From: an uncultured Novosphingobium sp.
GTDB taxonomy: Bacteria > Pseudomonadota > Alphaproteobacteria > Sphingomonadales > Sphingomonadaceae
Direction of reading: 5' to 3'
DNA: 27,858 nucleotides
Assembly: GCA_937897535.1 (NCBI GenBank)
Contig: CALCQB010000233.1
Location: 1-27,858 of the forward strand
In this document: one piece after another, positions 13,313 to 21,395 of the stretch
Layout: every line of letters starts with the position of its first letter
How positions within the stretch are numbered: position 1 is the first letter of the stretch
Made by a program: the position numbers and the translations under genes
The notes under the pieces: generated by a model
What the model was told of the DNA's origin: nothing
The model's input: the letters and a program-made list of their open reading frames with translations, nothing else
The model's database searches: none

Positions 13313-14899
13313 CTATGCCGCGAACTGGTTCATCGTGTTGTGCTCGCCGCCAGCCTTGAGGGCGGCTTCACCGGCGAACATTTCCTTGTGATCATCGCCG
13401 ATGTCGCTGCCAGACATGTTCTGGTGCTTGACGCAGGCGATGCCCTGGCGGATTTCCTCGCGCTGGACGTTCTTGACGTAGCCCAGCATCCCCGCTTCGC
13501 CGAAGTATTCGCGGGCCAGGTTGTCGGTGCTGAGCGCCGCGGTGTGATAGGTCGGCAAGGTGATCAGGTGGTGGAAGATCCCGGCCTGCGCCGCGGAATC
13601 GCGCTGGAAGGTGCGGATCCGTTCATCGGCTTCGGCGGCCAGCTCACTGCCATCATAGTCGACGCTCATCAGCTTGGCGCGGTCATAGGCGGAAACATCC
13701 TGACCAGCTTCCGTCATGGCATCATACACTTGCTGGCGGAAATTGAGCGTCCAGTTGAAGCTGGGCGAGTTGTTGTAGACCAGCTTGGCGTTGGGGATCA
13801 CTTCGCGGATCCGGCTGACCATTCCGCCGATCTGGCCGATGTGCGGCTTTTCGGTTTCGATCCACAGCAGGTCTGCGCCGTTCTGCAGGCTGGTGATGCA
13901 ATCGAGCACGCAGCGATCCTCGCCGGTTCCGCTGCGGAACTGGAAGAGGTTGCTCGGCAGCCGCTTGGGCTTGAGCAACTGGCCATCGCGGCTGATCAGC
14001 ACGTCGCCATGGCCGATTTCGCTGACAGCCTCGCAATCGAGGAAGCTGTTATACCGATCGCCGATGTCACCGGCCTGGCGGGTGACGGCAATCTGCTTGG
14101 TCAGGCCGGCCCCGAGCGAGTCGGTACGGGCAACGATGATCCCGTCGTCCACGCCCAGTTCCATGAAGGCATAGCGGATCGCCCGGATTTTTGCGAGAAA
14201 GTCCTCGTGCGGAACCGTGACTTTGCCGTCCTGGTGCCCACACTGCTTTTCGTCCGAGACCTGGTTTTCGATCTGCAGCGCGCAGGCGCCGGCCTCGATC
14301 ATCTTCTTGGCGAGCAGATAGGTCGCCTCGGCATTGCCGAAACCGGCGTCGATATCGGCGATGATCGGCACGACGTGGGTTTCGAAATTGTCGATCCTGG
14401 TCTGGAGCTGCTTGGCCTTGACCTCATCCCCGGCCTTGCGGGCCTGGTCGAGGTCGCGGAACAGGCCACCCAGCTCGCGCGCGTCAGCCTGGCGCAGGAA
14501 GGTGTAAAGTTCTTCGATCAACGCCGGAACACTGGTTTTTTCGTGCATCGACTGGTCGGGCAGCGGACCGAACTCGCTGCGCAGCGCGGCGATCATCCAG
14601 CCCGACAGATACAGGTAGCGGCCCTTGGTGGTGCCGAAATGCTTCTTGATCGAGATCAGCTTCTGCTGCCCGATGAACCCGTGCCAGCAGCCGAGCGACT
14701 GAGTGTACTGCGCGGGATCGGCATCATAGGCGGCCATGTCGCGGCGCATGATTTCGGCGGTGTACCTGGCGATGTCCAGCCCGGTCTTGAACCGGTTCTG
14801 CAGCCGCATCCGGGCGACCGATTCGGCATTGATCCCGTCCCAGTTGGCATTCTGGGCGATGGTCTGGCCAGCCTTGGCGATGGTGTCGGTGTAGGTCAT
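13313..14899 (-). CDS. aceA: Isocitrate lyase, long form
   Basis: Cleaves isocitrate to succinate and glyoxylate, the first step of the glyoxylate shunt, required for growth on acetate or fatty acids. At 528 residues it belongs to the longer class known from Pseudomonas rather than the about 430-residue E. coli type. The catalytic signature is KQCGH with Cys220 (KKCGH in the E. coli type), followed by QDGKVTVP. Also visible: GWMIAAL, IADIDAGFGNAEAT (metal and substrate binding), IVARTDSLGA, LLWIETEKP and NNSPSFNW. A good GGAG lies about 8 nt before the ATG. It is divergent from an ScfR-family regulator across 145 nt containing repeated TTRCAA-like words, and a hairpin follows its stop. No malate synthase gene is in the window. 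Confidence 0.97.
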   Translation of the reverse strand: MTYTDTIAKAGQTIAQNANWDGINAESVARMRLQNRFKTGLDIARYTAEIMRRDMAAYDADPAQYTQSLGCWHGFIGQQKLISIKKHFGTTKGRYLYLSGWMIAALRSEFGPLPDQSMHEKTSVPALIEELYTFLRQADARELGGLFRDLDQARKAGDEVKAKQLQTRIDNFETHVVPIIADIDAGFGNAEATYLLAKKMIEAGACALQIENQVSDEKQCGHQDGKVTVPHEDFLAKIRAIRYAFMELGVDDGIIVARTDSLGAGLTKQIAVTRQAGDIGDRYNSFLDCEAVSEIGHGDVLISRDGQLLKPKRLPSNLFQFRSGTGEDRCVLDCITSLQNGADLLWIETEKPHIGQIGGMVSRIREVIPNAKLVYNNSPSFNWTLNFRQQVYDAMTEAGQDVSAYDRAKLMSVDYDGSELAAEADERIRTFQRDSAAQAGIFHHLITLPTYHTAALSTDNLAREYFGEAGMLGYVKNVQREEIRQGIACVKHQNMSGSDIGDDHKEMFAGEAALKAGGEHNTMNQFAA

Positions 14900-14955
14900 C
14901 GGGAATCTCCAGTGGAGGGGTTGCCCAACGGGTAAGCCAAGCCGGGCTGATTCTC

Positions 14956-15030
14956 GTACAAAAAATTACAACCAATCTTGTATCTATGCGGTCAATCATG
15001 TGTTGTGCCTTGCAATGTTGTAAAGAAAGT
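14956..15030. promoter_or_regulatory. aceA-scfR divergent control region with TTRCAA-like half-sites
   Basis: This AT-richer stretch holds TTACAA (14966-14971) opposed to TTGTAT (14978-14983), and TTGCAA (15010-15015) with TTGTAA (15018-15023). ScfR-family regulators RamB and PccR are known to bind TTTGCAAA-like words, and their genes often sit beside the target. The words are seen; binding is inferred. The region must contain promoters for both genes, but no convincing -35/-10 pair could be fixed by eye. Confidence 0.5.
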
Positions 15031-15044
15031 TACATGATCAATCC

Positions 15045-16433
15045 ATGGCAGAAACCGCATTCCTTGCCGGACCCGCAATCCGCCGCCTGCGCCGCCGCGA
15101 GGGGCTGACCCAAGCGGCGATGGCCGGCCGGCTGGATATTTCGCCGAGCTATCTCAACCTGATCGAACGGAACCAGCGTCCGCTGTCCGCACGGTTGCTG
15201 GTCCAGCTGGCCGAAACCTTCGACTTCGATCCGCGCAGCCTGCGTCAGGATGAGGCGGTCGGCGGGATCGATGGTTTGCGCCGCCGCCTCGCCGACGAGC
15301 GTTTTGCCGATCTCGGCATCGACCGCGACGAAATTGCCGAATGGCTCGCCGCTGCGCCGCAAGCCGCACTGGCGTTCGCCCGGCTCTACGATGCCGGGGG
15401 CGGGGTGGGGCTGACCCCGGCAAGCGACCCCACTGATCTGGCCCGGCGTGAGATCGAACGCTGGCGCAACCACTTCGCCGACCTTGATGCTGCCGCCGAG
15501 GAGCTTGCCGACGAACTGCGGCTGTCCAACGCCGAAATGGGCGCTGCCCTGGCCGAGCGCCTGCGCCAGAAGCACCAGCTCTCGGTCCGGATCCTGCCCT
15601 ATGACGTAATGCCCGATGCGCTGCGGCGGCTCGATCTCCATGCCCGCCAGCTCCAGCTTTCGGAATTGCTCGACCAGTCGTCGCGCAATTTCCAGGTTGC
15701 CGTGCAACTGGCGCTGCTCGAGCAGGGTGAGGCGATCGCGGCGATCGCGGACGGCGCGCGATTTGCTGACCGCGGAGCCTGGCGGCTGTTTCGCCGCCAT
15801 CTGACGGGCTACTTCGCCGCCGCGCTGTTGATGCCCTATGGCCGGTTCATGCGGGCCTGTGAGGCGACTGGCTATGACCTGACCGTGCTCCAGCGCCGCT
15901 TCAATGTCGGGTTCGAGCAGCTCGCTCACCGGCTGACCACGCTCCAGCGGGTCGGCCAGCGCGGGCTGCCGTTCTTCATGGCGCGGGTCGACCGCGCCGG
16001 ACAGTTTTCCAAGCGCTACGCCGGGGCCAGCGGCACGACCATGCTCGAAAGCACCGCCAGCTGCCCATTGTGGAACCTGCACCGTGCGTTCGAACAGGCC
16101 GGGCGGATTCAGGTCCAGTCGCTAGATTTTGCCGAGACATCGGGGCAGACCTCGCAATGGTTCACCATGGCCCGCACGGTCGAGGGAAGTGCGGCTCCCG
16201 GCGGCAATCCGGCGCAGTTTGCAGTGGTTCTGGGGCTCGATGCCCAGCTGGCCCGGCAGCTTGCCCAGGCCCGCGGATTGTCGCTCGATCCAGCGCAGGC
16301 GACACCGACCGGACCGGGCTGTGCGCGGTGCCATCGCGGCGATTGCCAGCAACGCTCGCTTCCGCCGGGCGGGGCGGTGCTGGAGTTTGACGAGCGCAGC
16401 CGGGGCCTCACCCCATTCGCCTTCGGGCGCTGA
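15045..16433 (+). CDS. ScfR-family transcriptional regulator (XRE HTH plus ImmA/IrrE-like domain)
   Basis: A 462-residue DNA-binding regulator of the short-chain fatty acyl-CoA regulator family (RamB, PccR and relatives). Residues about 5-65 form an XRE helix-turn-helix (IRRLRRREGLTQAAMAGRLDISPSYLNLIE). The middle region has the IrrE-like GYFAAALLMPYGRF block, in which no HExxH protease motif is apparent, and the C-terminus has the cysteine cluster CARCHRGDCQQRSLPPGG typical of the family. It is divergent from aceA, so the simplest model is acyl-CoA-responsive control of the glyoxylate shunt and possibly itself. The start ATG 15045 lacks a clear Shine-Dalgarno. The nearest upstream ATG (15034) is out of frame. 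Confidence 0.9.
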   Translation: MAETAFLAGPAIRRLRRREGLTQAAMAGRLDISPSYLNLIERNQRPLSARLLVQLAETFDFDPRSLRQDEAVGGIDGLRRRLADERFADLGIDRDEIAEWLAAAPQAALAFARLYDAGGGVGLTPASDPTDLARREIERWRNHFADLDAAAEELADELRLSNAEMGAALAERLRQKHQLSVRILPYDVMPDALRRLDLHARQLQLSELLDQSSRNFQVAVQLALLEQGEAIAAIADGARFADRGAWRLFRRHLTGYFAAALLMPYGRFMRACEATGYDLTVLQRRFNVGFEQLAHRLTTLQRVGQRGLPFFMARVDRAGQFSKRYAGASGTTMLESTASCPLWNLHRAFEQAGRIQVQSLDFAETSGQTSQWFTMARTVEGSAAPGGNPAQFAVVLGLDAQLARQLAQARGLSLDPAQATPTGPGCARCHRGDCQQRSLPPGGAVLEFDERSRGLTPFAFGR

Positions 16434-16438
16434 GGATC

Positions 16439-16464
16439 GGTTAACCAGGTTCTGTAAAGTTTAC
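16439..16464. promoter_or_regulatory. Two adjacent palindromes upstream of the XrtA-type sugar transferase
   Basis: GGTTAACC (16439-16446) and GTAAAGTTTAC (16454-16464) are separated by 7 nt, starting six bases after the regulator stop and ending 62 nt before the sugar transferase start. They lie in the likely promoter region of the exopolysaccharide operon. A second GGTTAACC occurs at 13204-13211. The TTAA-N7-TTAA arrangement of a CtrA site is not met. Regulator unknown. Confidence 0.4.
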
Positions 16465-16526
16465 CGACATTTCACTTCTGGCCGGTAGCACGGACCTCGA
16501 TACTGCAACGAGGCCCGTCCCAAGCC

Positions 16527-17912
16527 ATGATCCGGCTGTTCAAGCACTACATTCCCCACGCCGTGCTGCTGCTCGGTCTGATCGATGTCGGCCTGTTATT
16601 TCTGGCGGCTGATTTCGGCTGGCGGATGCGGGCATCGCAGATCGGGATCGACGGCGGCGACACGTTTGCGCGGTTCTGGCAGCTGTCCGGGTTTGCCGGG
16701 ATCATGCTGTTGGCGATGGTCGCGGTCGGGGTCTACGGCGCGGATTCGCTGCGTTCAATGCGCTTCGCCACCGCCCGACTGCTGGTCGCGGTCAGCCTGG
16801 GGATCATCGCGCTGGCCTTTGTCGACTTCCTGTTTGGCGGGCACAATTTCTGGCGTTCGGTCCTGGCATACGCGATGGGCGGGGCGATCATCGTGCTGGT
16901 CGCGAACCGACTGGTGGTCGGCGGGATCCTTGGCGCATCGGCGTTCCGCCGCCGGGTGCTGGTGCTGGGGGCCGGGCAGCGCGCCGACCGCCTGCGCGGC
17001 CTGTCCAACCGCCCGGAAAGCGGCTTCGTGATCGTCGGCTATGTCGCGATGACCGAGAGCCAGCCGGTGATCGGCGAAGCGATCAAGCGCGCCGCGATCG
17101 AAAACCTGACTCGCCATGTCGAGATCCTAAACGTCAGCGAAGTGGTGCTGGCGCTGGAAGAGCGGCGCAATGCGCTGCCGCTGTCGGACTTGCTGCGGAT
17201 CAAGACCACCGGGGTCCACGTCAACGACTTCTCCAGCTTTATCGAGCGCGAGACCGGCCGGGTCGACCTCGACACGGTCAACCCGAGCTGGCTGATCTTT
17301 TCCGACGGGTTCTCGTCGGGCCGGGCAATTTCCAGCGCGGTCAAGCGGCTGTTCGATATCACGGCCAGCTCGTTGCTGCTGGTTCTGTCGGCCCCGATTA
17401 TTGCGCTGTTCGCTTTGGCGGTGAAGCTCGATAGCCGCGGCCCGGCGTTCTATCGCCAGCAGCGCGTTGGCCTGTTCGGCCAGTCGTTCGACGTGATCAA
17501 ACTGCGCTCGATGCGGACCGATGCCGAGGTGGGCGGTGCCCAGTTCGCGCAGGAGAACGATCCGCGCATTACCCGGCTGGGCCGGTTCATCCGCAAGGTC
17601 CGGATCGACGAACTGCCGCAGACGTGGTCGGTGCTGAAGGGCGAGATGAGCTTTGTCGGCCCGCGACCGGAACGGCCGCAATTCGTTTCCGAGCTGGAAG
17701 AGCAGCTGCCCTTCTATGCTGAACGCCACATGGTCAAGCCGGGGATCACCGGCTGGGCCCAGATCAACTATCCCTATGGGGCCAACCTTGAGGATAGTCG
17801 GCACAAGCTCGAATACGACCTCTACTACGCCAAGAACTATACCCCGTTCCTCGACCTGCTGATCCTGCTGCAGACGCTGCGGGTGGTGCTGTGGTCGGAA
17901 GGTGCGCGATGA
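16527..17912 (+). CDS. XrtA/PEP-CTERM-type sugar transferase (undecaprenyl-phosphate sugar-1-phosphate transferase family)
   Basis: A polyprenyl-phosphate hexose-1-phosphate transferase that should start exopolysaccharide repeat-unit assembly on the inner-membrane lipid carrier. Its 461 residues have four or five N-terminal membrane segments, a central nucleotide-binding-like region (VLVLGAGQRADRLRGL), another membrane segment near 280, and a C-terminal bacterial sugar transferase domain: KRLFDI, LDSRGPAFYRQQRVGLFG, FDVIKLRSMRTDAE, KVRIDELPQTWSVLKGEMSFVGPRPERP and KPGITGWAQINYPYG. Family TIGR03013 is found with exosortase XrtA systems, which agrees with prsK and prsR directly downstream. The stop at 17910-17912 is 1 nt before the preferred prsK start. 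Which sugar is transferred is unknown. Confidence 0.93.
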   Translation: MIRLFKHYIPHAVLLLGLIDVGLLFLAADFGWRMRASQIGIDGGDTFARFWQLSGFAGIMLLAMVAVGVYGADSLRSMRFATARLLVAVSLGIIALAFVDFLFGGHNFWRSVLAYAMGGAIIVLVANRLVVGGILGASAFRRRVLVLGAGQRADRLRGLSNRPESGFVIVGYVAMTESQPVIGEAIKRAAIENLTRHVEILNVSEVVLALEERRNALPLSDLLRIKTTGVHVNDFSSFIERETGRVDLDTVNPSWLIFSDGFSSGRAISSAVKRLFDITASSLLLVLSAPIIALFALAVKLDSRGPAFYRQQRVGLFGQSFDVIKLRSMRTDAEVGGAQFAQENDPRITRLGRFIRKVRIDELPQTWSVLKGEMSFVGPRPERPQFVSELEEQLPFYAERHMVKPGITGWAQINYPYGANLEDSRHKLEYDLYYAKNYTPFLDLLILLQTLRVVLWSEGAR

Positions 17913-17913
17913 C

Positions 17914-20025
17914 ATGACGCTGCTGGGCACCGCCTTGGCCGGGGTCGACACGGTGCTGTGGAGCGCCGGGGCGGCCGCGTGCATGCTCGCGGCGGTGTGG
18001 TTGCAAAGCCGCAAGCACCGCTTTGGCGCGGGCCGACCGGCGCTGGTTGCAGCTTTGGGGCTGACCGGGGCCTGGGCCCTGTCGGGAGCCGTGCTGGGGA
18101 TTGAATCCGGCACGGCGCTGGTGGCCGAAAGCCTGCGCAACCTCGCCTGGATCTTTGCAATCTACCGGCTGTTCGCGATCGATGGCCGGCATGCTTCGCT
18201 CAAGCCGATCGGGCCGATGCTGGCCGCGCTGGCCTTTGTCGAAGTGCTGCAACTGGCAGGGCTGTGGATGCTGCTGTCGCGCGGTACCGAGCCGAGCCTG
18301 GTCGTGTTCCAGACCATGGCATCGCTGCGGTTGCTGGTTGCGATTGGCGGGTTGGTGCTGACCCACAACCTGTTCGGCGGCGCTTCGCAGCAGGCGCGGC
18401 TGGTTATCCGTTGGCCAGCCACAGCACTGGCGGTACTGTGGATCGTCGACCTCAACCATTATGCGATCGCTTACCTGGCCGGCGGCACCCCCGAGGTGAC
18501 CGCCGCGCTGCGCGGGCTGTTGGCATTGCCGATTGCGGGCCTGCTGGCGCTGGGCGCGGGTGACGAGAGCGAGGCCTTGCGGTTCCGCCCGTCGCGGGCC
18601 GTGACGTTCCAGTCGGTCTCGCTGCTGCTGATCGGCGGCTATCTGGTGATCCTGATGGCTGCGGCGCAGTGGCTGGCCTTCGCCGGAGGCGACTCCTCTG
18701 CACTGCTGCAGCTTACCTTTGTTGCAATGACCGCCCTCGTTACCCTGGCCATCGGCACCTCGCGCAAGCTCCGCGGCTGGTTGCGGGTCACAGTGATCAA
18801 GCACCTGTTCCAGCACCGCTACGATTACCGCAATGAATGGCTGCGCTTTACAGGCACGATCGGTCAGGCCGGGCCGGACAGCCCGCCGCTGAGCGAGCGC
18901 GTAATCCGCGCGCTGGCCGACATTGCCGACAGCCCTGCGGGGCTGCTGCTGGTCCCGGGCGAGAGCGGCGGGCTTGAACTTGCCGCACGCTGGCAGTGGC
19001 CGACCGCCGATGTCCCGGCCGTGGCGATCGATCCCGCCACGGTGCGCCGGATCGAAGCGGACGGCCTGATCCTCGATCTCGATAGCCTGCGCGGTTCGCA
19101 CGATCCGGTGCCGGACTTGCCCGACTGGGCGATGGCTGACCCGCGCGTCTGGGCGATGGTGCCGCTATTGCACTTTCGCCGGCTTGCCGGGGTGGTCGTT
19201 CTGGCGCGTCCGGCCCATGCCCGTCGGCTCGACTGGGAAGATTTCGACCTGCTGCGGATCGTCGGCCGTCAGCTCGCCAGCTATCTGGCCGAAAACGCTG
19301 GACAGGAAGCCTTGGCCGAGGCCGGCCGGTTCGACGAGTTCCATCGCCGCATCGCCTTCGTGATGCATGACATCAAGAACCTGTCGAGCCAGCTCGGCCT
19401 GCTTGCGCGCAATGCCGAACTCCACGCCGATAACCCCGAATTCCGCGCCGACATGCTGGTGACGCTGCGCAATTCGACCGACAAGCTCAACGCGCTGGTT
19501 ACCCGGCTGTCGCGCTATGGCCCGGCTTCGGTCGAGGAGCTTGCCCCGGTCCGCGCCGACCACGTGGCGCGCGAGGTGGTGGAACAGATGCAACTACGCC
19601 ATCCGGTCAATCTGATCGCGGTCACGGCGTGCGAAATTGCCGCTCACCACGATGCGCTCGAGCAGGTCCTGCTGCACCTGGTCCAGAATGCGATCGATGC
19701 CAGCGCGCCGAATTCGCCGGTGTTCGTCACGGTCAGCTCCGATGGGCTCAATGGCATGATCGAAGTGGTCGACAGTGGGGCCGGGATGAGTGCCGACTTC
19801 GTCCGTGCGCGGCTGTTCCGGCCGTTCGATTCCACCAAGCCGGGCGGCTTCGGGATCGGCGCCTACGAAGCGCGCGAACTGGTCCGGGCGATGCGCGGAC
19901 GGCTGGAGGTCGAAAGCCGCGAAGGGCTGGGTACCCGCTTTGCGATAATCCTGCCGCTGGCCGAAACGGCGGCCCTGATCGACACCATCAACGAAGCCGG
20001 GAAAGCCGGCAAGAAGGTCGCGTAA
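17914..20025 (+). CDS. prsK: XrtA/PEP-CTERM system histidine kinase PrsK
   Basis: A membrane histidine kinase paired with PrsR in exosortase-A systems. From ATG 17914 it has 703 residues: an N-terminal region with about eight to ten membrane segments (about 1-285), a GAF-like region (about 315-460), and a kinase core with His485 in FVMHDIKNLSSQL, Asn592 in HLVQNAIDAS, the DSGAGMS G1 box and GGFGIGAYEARELV. An in-frame GTG at 17902 overlaps the upstream stop, but ATG 17914 is better served by GGAAGG (17897-17902). The tight junctions with the sugar transferase and prsR (1 nt) indicate one operon. The signal sensed is unknown in the family. Confidence 0.93.
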   Translation: MTLLGTALAGVDTVLWSAGAAACMLAAVWLQSRKHRFGAGRPALVAALGLTGAWALSGAVLGIESGTALVAESLRNLAWIFAIYRLFAIDGRHASLKPIGPMLAALAFVEVLQLAGLWMLLSRGTEPSLVVFQTMASLRLLVAIGGLVLTHNLFGGASQQARLVIRWPATALAVLWIVDLNHYAIAYLAGGTPEVTAALRGLLALPIAGLLALGAGDESEALRFRPSRAVTFQSVSLLLIGGYLVILMAAAQWLAFAGGDSSALLQLTFVAMTALVTLAIGTSRKLRGWLRVTVIKHLFQHRYDYRNEWLRFTGTIGQAGPDSPPLSERVIRALADIADSPAGLLLVPGESGGLELAARWQWPTADVPAVAIDPATVRRIEADGLILDLDSLRGSHDPVPDLPDWAMADPRVWAMVPLLHFRRLAGVVVLARPAHARRLDWEDFDLLRIVGRQLASYLAENAGQEALAEAGRFDEFHRRIAFVMHDIKNLSSQLGLLARNAELHADNPEFRADMLVTLRNSTDKLNALVTRLSRYGPASVEELAPVRADHVAREVVEQMQLRHPVNLIAVTACEIAAHHDALEQVLLHLVQNAIDASAPNSPVFVTVSSDGLNGMIEVVDSGAGMSADFVRARLFRPFDSTKPGGFGIGAYEARELVRAMRGRLEVESREGLGTRFAIILPLAETAALIDTINEAGKAGKKVA

Positions 20026-20026
20026 T

Positions 20027-21391
20027 ATGTCAGATATCAAACCCAAGCTGCTGATTGTCGAAGATGACGCTGGACTGCAGGCCCAGCTCAAATGGGCCTA
20101 TCCCGATTTCGAAGTGATCCAGGCGACCGACCGCGCCAGCGCGATTGCGGCGCTGCGCAGCGAGGAACCTGGGGTGGTCACACTCGATCTGGGCCTGGCA
20201 CCCGATCCTGACGGGACCAGCGAAGGCTTTGCCGTGCTCGACGAAATCATGGCGCTGAAGCCGGACACCAAGGTGATCGTTGCCTCGGGCCATGGCGCGC
20301 GCGAATCCGCGTTGCAGGCGATCGCCAAGGGGGCTTACGATTTCTACCAGAAGCCGGTCGATATCGAGGCACTGGGGCTGATCGTCCGCCGGGCGCTCCA
20401 GCTGCATCGGATCGAGACCGAGAACCGCCAGCTTGCGACCAAGTCCGGCGACGGGCACCGGGTGCTGGGCCGTCTGATCACCGCCGCGCCGGAAATGGTC
20501 AAGGTTGCCCGCACCATCGAGCGAGTGGCCAATACCAATGTCTCGGTGATGCTGCTGGGGGCCAGCGGGACCGGCAAGGAATTGCTCGCCCGCGGCCTGC
20601 ACGAGGCAAGCGACCGCCGCGACGGTGCATTCGTGGCGATCAACTGCGCCGCGATTCCCGAAAATCTGCTCGAAAGCGAGCTGTTCGGGCACGAGAAGGG
20701 CGCTTTCACCGGTGCGGTCAAGACCACCGAGGGCAAGATCGAGATGGCCGCCGGAGGCACGCTGTTCCTCGACGAGGTTGGCGACATTCCGCTGCCGCTG
20801 CAGGTCAAGCTGCTGCGGTTCTTGCAGGAACGGGTGATCGAGCGGATCGGTTCGCGCAAGTCGATCGCGGTCGACACCCGGATCGTCTGCGCGACTCATC
20901 AGGATCTTGAGGCGATGATCGCGGCCGGCAGTTTCCGCGAGGACCTGTTCTATCGCCTCGCTGAAATCGTCGTGAAGATCCCCAGCCTGGCCGAGCGGCC
21001 CGGCGATGCGGCGCTGCTGGCCAAGGCCTTCATGGCGCGGTTTGCCAAGGAAATGAACCCGGCGGTCAAGGGCTTTGCCCCCGATGCACTGGCCGCGATC
21101 GATGCCTGGCCCTGGCCGGGCAATGTCCGCGAGCTGGAAAACCGGGTGAAGCGGGCGGTGATCATGTCGGACAGCAAGCTGATCGGTGCCGCCGACCTCG
21201 ATCTTGCCGCGCCAAGCGAGGAAGGTGCCCAGTTGCTGAACCTCAAATGTGCCCGCGAGCTGGCCGACCGCAAGGTAATCCGCCATGCTCTGGCCCGCAG
21301 CGAAGGCAACATCTCGAACACCGCCAAGCTGCTCGGGATCAGTCGTCCGACGCTGTACGACTTGCTCAAGCAGTACGATCTTCACGCCTGA
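20027..21391 (+). CDS. prsR: XrtA/PEP-CTERM system sigma-54 response regulator PrsR
   Basis: A sigma-54-dependent transcription activator of 454 residues. The receiver domain (about 7-125) has the acidic pair in LIVEDDAG, phospho-acceptor Asp54 in TLDLG and the C-terminal lysine in YQKPVD. The AAA+ domain (about 145-385) has Walker A GASGTGKE with Lys184, the sigma-54 contact loop GAFTGA, and Walker B LFLDEVGD. The C-terminal Fis-type helix-turn-helix ends with NISNTAKLLGISRPTLYDLL. Family members control exopolysaccharide and PEP-CTERM protein genes through -24/-12 promoters. No convincing -24/-12 site was found in this window. It is one base from prsK and 4 nt from the TPR gene. Confidence 0.95.
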   Translation: MSDIKPKLLIVEDDAGLQAQLKWAYPDFEVIQATDRASAIAALRSEEPGVVTLDLGLAPDPDGTSEGFAVLDEIMALKPDTKVIVASGHGARESALQAIAKGAYDFYQKPVDIEALGLIVRRALQLHRIETENRQLATKSGDGHRVLGRLITAAPEMVKVARTIERVANTNVSVMLLGASGTGKELLARGLHEASDRRDGAFVAINCAAIPENLLESELFGHEKGAFTGAVKTTEGKIEMAAGGTLFLDEVGDIPLPLQVKLLRFLQERVIERIGSRKSIAVDTRIVCATHQDLEAMIAAGSFREDLFYRLAEIVVKIPSLAERPGDAALLAKAFMARFAKEMNPAVKGFAPDALAAIDAWPWPGNVRELENRVKRAVIMSDSKLIGAADLDLAAPSEEGAQLLNLKCARELADRKVIRHALARSEGNISNTAKLLGISRPTLYDLLKQYDLHA

Positions 21392-21395
21392 CGCG

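Noticed and set aside
13199..14935. 578-codon open frame on the + strand opposite aceA
   Set aside because: It mirrors the isocitrate lyase gene over its full length; the - strand protein is unmistakable.
16439..16460. CtrA-binding site at GGTTAACC
   Set aside because: The second TTAA half-site at 7-nt spacing is missing.
16470..16510. Possible sigma-54 -24/-12 promoter before the sugar transferase
   Set aside because: TGGCC and TAGCAC words are present but no GC element lies at the required spacing.
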